Assembly: GCA_958298945.1 (NCBI GenBank)
Contig: OY282606.1
Location: forward strand, 48,931,920-48,995,919
Direction of reading: 5' to 3'
From: Atherix ibis
Taxonomy: Eukaryota > Arthropoda > Insecta > Diptera > Athericidae
DNA: 64,000 bases
The position numbers and the translations under genes were made by a program. Each line of letters opens with the position of its first letter. Position 1 is the stretch's first letter. The notes under the pieces were generated by a model. It made no database searches and had not been told where the DNA came from. It saw nothing but the letters and a program-made list of their open reading frames with translations. This document shows, one piece after another, positions 58,766 to 64,000 of this stretch.

Positions 58766-59929
58766 AAAAAAAAAAGTTGTGAATTTATCTTTAGAACACC
58801 TTGTATATAGAAATATATTTTTAGGAACTTTCAAAAGCATTTGTTTTTTAGAAATTCAATGATGGAAATATAAAAAAGTTTTAAATATCCGCAACGCTAA
58901 ATTTACTACACTTTTCGTTTGATATTAAACAAATTTGCAAAATGTCTTCCTGCGGAAATAAAAATAGACTTCCTGTGGCCAAATGTCTTTTATCCAAATA
59001 CTCCGTTACTGTTTGTAAATAGTTAAAAATGCACCATAAATTAATGCAAAAAAATTTGGGAAATCTTGTTAGAGCTGCAAAACTATATATTAAATCTCTG
59101 ATAAAATGGTAGATCTCAAAATAAATTGAGATTTAATATAATCAACTATGTATTAAGTAGGTTACTATATTATCTTGAAGAAAATTTGAAGTTTGATTAA
59201 AATTGTTCTGTTAAATACTGTTCATATAAGTGTGACTGTTTGAGGTGTCATTGTGTTTTCTGCAATATTTGTAGAGTCATTCTTATACTCAAGAGTTTTC
59301 AAGTTTTTATTGAAATCACAATTTCTGTGACATCCTAATATAACAAAATCTTATTTGTGGCGCATTGGATACAGTTTTCTTAAATAAAAGATTTTTTTTT
59401 TAAAAATAAAAATGTGAATAAAATTATCTAAAACTACATTTTAATATTTAAAAATGGTAAAAAAATAAACGAGACAAAGTGTGACTTTTTGAAATATTTT
59501 GTTTAAATGTTCTAAGCCAATTTACTTTTACGCTTTCCTTGGGTTCTCTCCTGTTTTCTTATGGTCTGAAAGAGAATTATTTGAGAATTTGTAAGGAAAA
59601 TTTATTCTGAATTGAGAAAAAATATCAATCGATTTATGATAATGCTTTTAAAAGATAAATACATTTGTTTAAGAAAACAAAAAAATTTTCAAATGCAATC
59701 AATAACTACATTCATTATTTGTTTTTTTCGAGTTATTTTCTATATAAAAGATCAGATTATATTCCAAAACTAATAGTTAGTATTGAAACTAATTTTTTTT
59801 TAAAGAATATTTGGAATAATTGAAAGAAATAATGCCTACTTAGTAAGTTTTTTCGAAAATATAATTTACTTTGATATCGTAACGGATCAACCTAATTTCA
59901 CCGTATTATTTATAATAAATCGAAGCAAT
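58766..59929. other. presumed tau intron
   Basis: AT-rich. A possible short exon on the minus strand at about 59514-59567 is discussed under findings; nothing else is supported. Confidence 0.4.
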
Positions 59930-60267
59930 TCATCGACTGAGGAACCACAAGTTGTCCGGTATCGACGAGATCACCAACGAACTGATTCAGTATGGAGGCG
60001 ACACACTGCATCAAATAGAAATCAATGCCCGACGACTGGCATCGCAGAGTGTAGCAATTGTAGAAGTATTACGTTGCTGAGTACCATCTAGAAAATATTT
60101 TCCGCTATCTTACTAGCTAGAATAGTCCCATTCACCCAAACAAATATATTTTCCGCTACCCATACTAAAGAGGCTTCACCCCAGAAAAATCAGTAACAGA
60201 TCAGATATTCTTTTTGCGGTAGTCGATGAAATATGGGTTGGAATATGGTCAACAGATCCACCGAGAG

Positions 60268-61535
60268 TTCGGCTGAAAAGTCTATAAGGTTGACGTCTAG
60301 ATGGCACTTAATTATCATAAAGCACCATCCTTCAAATGATTCCTGTCAAAATTTGACAGCAATCGGTCGATTGGTTCGTGAGATATAGCATTTTGAGTGG
60401 AGCAAGTTTTGTTATTGAAAAAAAAATGGATAAAGACGAATTTCGTGTATTGATAAAGCATTGCTTTTTGATGAAAAAAAATACAGTGGAAACCAAAGCA
60501 TGGTTTGACAAACGTTATCCGGACTCTGCTCCAGCTATTTCAACTGTGGAATATTGGTTTCGTCAATTTCGAACTGGTCGTACGAGCACAGTCGATGCAG
60601 AACGCAGTGGACGCCCAAAAGAGGTGGTTACGGCAGAAAACATCAAAAAAATCCACAAAATAATTTTAAATGACCGTAAAGTGAAGTTGAGCGAGATAGC
60701 TGATACTCTGAAGATATCGAAAGAGCGTGTTGGACATATCGTGCATGAATATTTGGGCATGCGAAAGCTGTGTGCAAAGTGGGTGCCGCGTGAGCTCACT
60801 GTGGACCAAAAACAACAACGTGTTGATGATTCTGATCAGTGTTTGGAGCTGTTCAAGCGCCAAAAACATGAATTTTTGCGTCGATATGTGACAATGGATG
60901 AAACATGGCTCCGTCACTACACTCCAGAGTCCAATCGGCAGTCGGAAGAGTGGAGAGCGAGCGACGAACCGAATCCAAAGCGTGGAAAGACGCAACAGTC
61001 GGCTGGCAAGGTGATGGCGTCTGTATTTTGGGATGCGCATGGTATAATATTCATTGACTATCTCCAGAAGGGACAGACGATCAACAGCGACTATTATATA
61101 GCGTTATTGCATCGTTTGAAGAAAGAAATCGCTAAGAAACGGCCTCATTTGAAGAAGAAAAAAGTGTTGTTTCACCAAGACAATGCACCGTGTCACAAGT
61201 CGATGAAAATGATGGTCAAACTCAATGAATTGGGCTACGAATTGCTTCCCCATCCACCGTATTCTCCAGATCTGGCCCCCAGCGACTTTTTCCTGTTTGC
61301 AGACCTCAAGAGAATGCTCGCTGGCAAGAAATTTAAGATCGATGATGAAGTGATTGCCGAAACTGAGGCCTATTTTGAGGCAAAACCGAAAGAGTACTAT
61401 AAAAATGGTATCGAAAAATTGGAAGATCACTATAATCGCTGTATCGCCCTCGAAGGCAACTATGTTTAATAATAAAAATGAATTTTCCAAAAAAAAATAT
61501 TTTTACTGTGTTACCTTATAAACTTTTCAGCCGAA
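60268..61535 (+). mobile_element. mariner lineage D, apparently intact
   Basis: Terminal inverted repeats of at least 23 bp with one mismatch lie at 60268-60290 and 61513-61535 (outer bases TTCGGCTGAAAAGT). The element is about 1.27 kb, a normal mariner size. It lies within a decayed LINE. A TA duplication is visible just right of the element (61539-61540) but not clearly at the left, so the exact ends are uncertain by a few bases. Confidence 0.9.
60426..61469 (+). CDS. mariner transposase, intact 347 aa
   Basis: The start MDKDEFRVLI is chosen by alignment with the other mariner copies here, which begin MEK at the same place; an in-frame ATG 16 codons upstream is less likely. The N-terminal half has the two HTH motifs (residues 5-45 and about 84-112), the GRP segment at 62-64 and the linker WVPREL (119-124). 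The catalytic triad is complete: D158 in TMDETW, D252 in HQDNAPCH and D287 in SPDLAPSDFFLF, with 34 residues between the last two (DD34D). No stop or frameshift is seen and length matches the family (about 345 aa). The enzyme would cut and paste the element into TA sites. Activity is inferred from integrity only. Confidence 0.92.
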   Translation: MDKDEFRVLIKHCFLMKKNTVETKAWFDKRYPDSAPAISTVEYWFRQFRTGRTSTVDAERSGRPKEVVTAENIKKIHKIILNDRKVKLSEIADTLKISKERVGHIVHEYLGMRKLCAKWVPRELTVDQKQQRVDDSDQCLELFKRQKHEFLRRYVTMDETWLRHYTPESNRQSEEWRASDEPNPKRGKTQQSAGKVMASVFWDAHGIIFIDYLQKGQTINSDYYIALLHRLKKEIAKKRPHLKKKKVLFHQDNAPCHKSMKMMVKLNELGYELLPHPPYSPDLAPSDFFLFADLKRMLAGKKFKIDDEVIAETEAYFEAKPKEYYKNGIEKLEDHYNRCIALEGNYV

Positions 61536-62330
61536 CGTTAAGACCGCTTATAATAGCATAGCTACAGAAAACTGAACATATCCATGAGAGAGTTTAAAAT
61601 TTCAGAAGAATTGATTAGACTGACAAGGCTGACAATGACTAGTGTTATTTAACATCCAGCACTTTCGAGAGCTCTCTGTAACCTGGCGCTGGAAAAACTA
61701 ATTTGTGACTCAGTGGTAAGCATATGCCAAAAACATCGACATTATATGCCGATCAGAAAGAGCCGTACAAGAGACCTTCATCAAGATTGGGCAGACAGCG
61801 AAAAACTTGGGCTGCACATAAATGAAGGCAAAACAAAGTATATGGTGGCAGCGTTGGCGTCGACGACAAGACCAGTTATCACTTGTATACAGAAATAGTA
61901 ATATTATATTATAGCTTCAAAAGAGTTAAATCATTTTCCAATTTCTGGTCAGGGGTGGAAGCCGATAACAACATGGAGGAAGAATATCGCGCACTTCAGT
62001 CAGTCTAAATTATTTTGCTCAAAATTTCTGACGATAATATCTTAGCTACTGCTGTACAAGAAACTAGTTTTGCCGGTCGTCATATATTCTTTGGAAATTT
62101 GGGTTCTTAGCAACTACCATTTAGAATCTTGTCTGCATATAAGAGAAGGATGATTCCGGAGCCTATTTAACATTAAACTACCAGTAGCTTCATTTATGGT
62201 CCTAGAAGACAAGGTTGGCCCGGCCTTCGGTGGTGCGATGGTGTTAGCCAGAAGGCCAAAATCATACTGAGAGTGTCGAACTGGAATACAGCGGCACGAA
62301 GCCAGACGTCTGGAGTTCTTTGAGTGAGCC

Positions 62331-64000
62331 TGCCTAGACTTATCGCTTTGGTGATATGAAAATCTGCAAGCAATTCACGAACGGCCTTTCGACCCTGGTA
62401 GAGTAACTCTGTGATGCGGTGTTTTTCTCTTTTAGGACTCTGATGACAATGATGTTGCGGTGACAAGTGTCAGCAATGCACAGAATTTTTTGGTTCATAA
62501 AACGGATCAATTGGAGTTTGACGATATGTGGTCCCAATAAGTCAGTGCTATTGAATAAAAATATCAATAGTAACATTTGAACGAGCATCTGAAATTTGTT
62601 TTTTTTCTTCAAAAATAATATATTTCCAAAAAAAATATTCAATTTTTAACTTTATAGATTTTTTTAATATTCAAATTTTAACTTTATCGAACGATGTCTA
62701 ACTCCAAATTTATTATTTTTTTTTTATAAACTTGAGATTTTTGTAAATATAAACAAAGTTGTTACTAATTTCTTATAACTTGTCAAAAAATTTGCTTTTT
62801 TTTAATAGTATATTCAAGTTTTTGTCCAATATTATAATTTTGTATTTTTTTTATTCAAGGATAAAATACTGAACGGGAATATGTACTTATTGATTGCTAT
62901 AAATTCAATTTAAAAAAAAAATATTTATAAAATAATGTCTGCTTGAAAAATATGTTAATGATAAGTAAATGAATTGTACAAAATCCAAAATATTTTTTTA
63001 GCAGCTAGATGATAAATTTCTGACAATTTATGTGCACTATTATGGGCAAGCCTTGAAAAACTTATGGCCAAATTTATAAAAAAAATTTTTTTTTTTAAAA
63101 ATTTAGATTTGTTGAATTTTTTCTTTTAATATAAGATAAATAATATATAAATTGATTGTTCACAATGACACCACAAACTTTTCCTCCATAGATTATCATA
63201 GATTTCAATAATTATATTTAGGGATTAGATTTGCCTAATGAAAGTTCGTTGATATTAAAAAGTTGAAAATATTTTCATTATTTATTGAGATAAAAAAAAA
63301 AGTTAGTTATGCATATAAAAAGAATTATTTAATGTTATTATTTATGTAGAATAATAAAATTGTTATTTAAATAATCAATCATGCATTATTAAATATATTG
63401 AACAATTTTTAACGCCCCTCAAGGTAGGTGTAGAAAAAAAAAATTAGTAAGTAAAAATAAGGCAACAATTATTCAAATCTATATTATAATATACTATATA
63501 GTTTAAAGCAATTTAATTCAATTTTCCTTTCGATCGAACATGCAGCATAACATTTAAAAAATTATGTAAATGCATAAATATTATATTTAAAATAATTGTT
63601 TTTTTTTAATAAGTTTCATAATTGATTTTTTTTTATATTTATATAAAATAAACATTTATGTATCAGAGGTAATAACATTTAACTACATCTATAAATTTTT
63701 TAAGACAACTAATTTTGATTATTTATGTTTTAATACCTTATTTTTTATAGTTAATATTCAATACTGTTTATTATATTAATTTCTATACTAGTCTTTTATA
63801 TAGTTTTGATAAAAGCAACTTAAAATATAAAAATGAAATTCTCTCTTCTTAATATATTTTTTTTCATACACAGATGGATGGAGCATGCCCACAAAAAAAA
63901 ATGCATATGGAATCATATTAATTGATATGGAACCGAAAAATGACTGTTGAACGATTGAATTTAAACGAAAATGATTTGAGGATTCTTTATTTTCTAATCA
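62331..64000. other. presumed tau intron, AT-rich
   Basis: Positions 62340-62560 have balanced composition and may be further transposon debris: a minus-strand frame reads MNQKILCIADTCHRNIIVIR, which I do not recognise. From 62600 to the end only AT-rich sequence is present. Confidence 0.45.

Larger units (their letters stand above)
59930..62330 (+). pseudogene. decayed LINE split by an intact mariner
   Basis: The left part reads EAIHRLRNHKLSGIDEITNE and LIQYGGDTLHQI (59935-60030), then decayed RT sequence to 60262. After the mariner it resumes with SMREFKISEELIRLTRLTMT (61580-61640), a FNLALEK-like block, the YADDIDI-type motif now reading in broken frames (near 61735), GLHINEGKTKYMVAALAS (61809-61862) and a C-terminal GPRRQGWPGLRWCDGVSQKA, then NWNTAARSQTSGV (62190-62320). 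The order is that of a non-LTR reverse transcriptase. Large parts are missing, so it is old. Confidence 0.7.

Overview
The window reads as one stretch of a nuclear insect genome, most likely a higher fly (Diptera). It is very AT-rich. Host genes are split by short GT-AG introns, and several mariner lineages and non-LTR retrotransposons (LINEs) lie between them. The recognisable host genes are orthologues of animal genes: CREG, PTRHD1, the Rho-family GTPase Mtl (Mig-2-like) and the 3' part of tau. No bacterial, plasmid or CRISPR features are present.

Layout. From 1 to 18 kb the window is almost entirely transposon debris: mariner copies of three lineages (A, B and C below), a satellite-like tandem repeat at 2.57-4.24 kb holding an internally deleted mariner, and a nearly complete LINE at 6406-9710 (minus strand). 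That LINE has 13-bp target-site duplications and begins with a 5S rRNA-derived segment plus a tRNA-like T-arm. It is followed by two copies of a tRNA-derived SINE and by a mariner inserted inside another mariner at 13.7-15.9 kb. From 19 to 29.3 kb lies the gene island: CREG (+), PTRHD1 (+), an unrecognised two-exon coiled-coil gene (-) and Mtl (+). From 29.3 to 38.5 kb the sequence is AT-rich non-coding, probably beginning with the Mtl 3' UTR. From 38.5 to 46.2 kb there is a second transposon cluster: an R1-clade LINE remnant that has lost its reverse transcriptase, a mariner inside it, a 5'-truncated Jockey-like LINE with a 12-bp target-site duplication, and another mariner. From 46.2 to 53.8 kb the sequence is AT-rich with a decayed DDE transposon and a third SINE copy. 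From 53.8 kb to the right edge is the 3' part of tau on the minus strand. Its last two coding exons are clear and a 27-nt microexon is likely. Its introns hold a 167-bp tandem repeat, a decayed DDE element, and a decayed LINE split by an intact-looking mariner (lineage D, 347-aa transposase with all three catalytic aspartates).

How the parts relate. The host genes are independent housekeeping or cytoskeletal genes. Mtl (cytoskeletal signalling) and tau (microtubule binding) point towards each other across about 24.6 kb of non-coding and repeat sequence. The mobile elements give a relative age order: decayed LINEs are oldest, mariners A, B and C are broken, and mariner D is youngest because it is uninterrupted inside a ruined LINE. 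All family assignments were made by eye from motifs; no database search was run.
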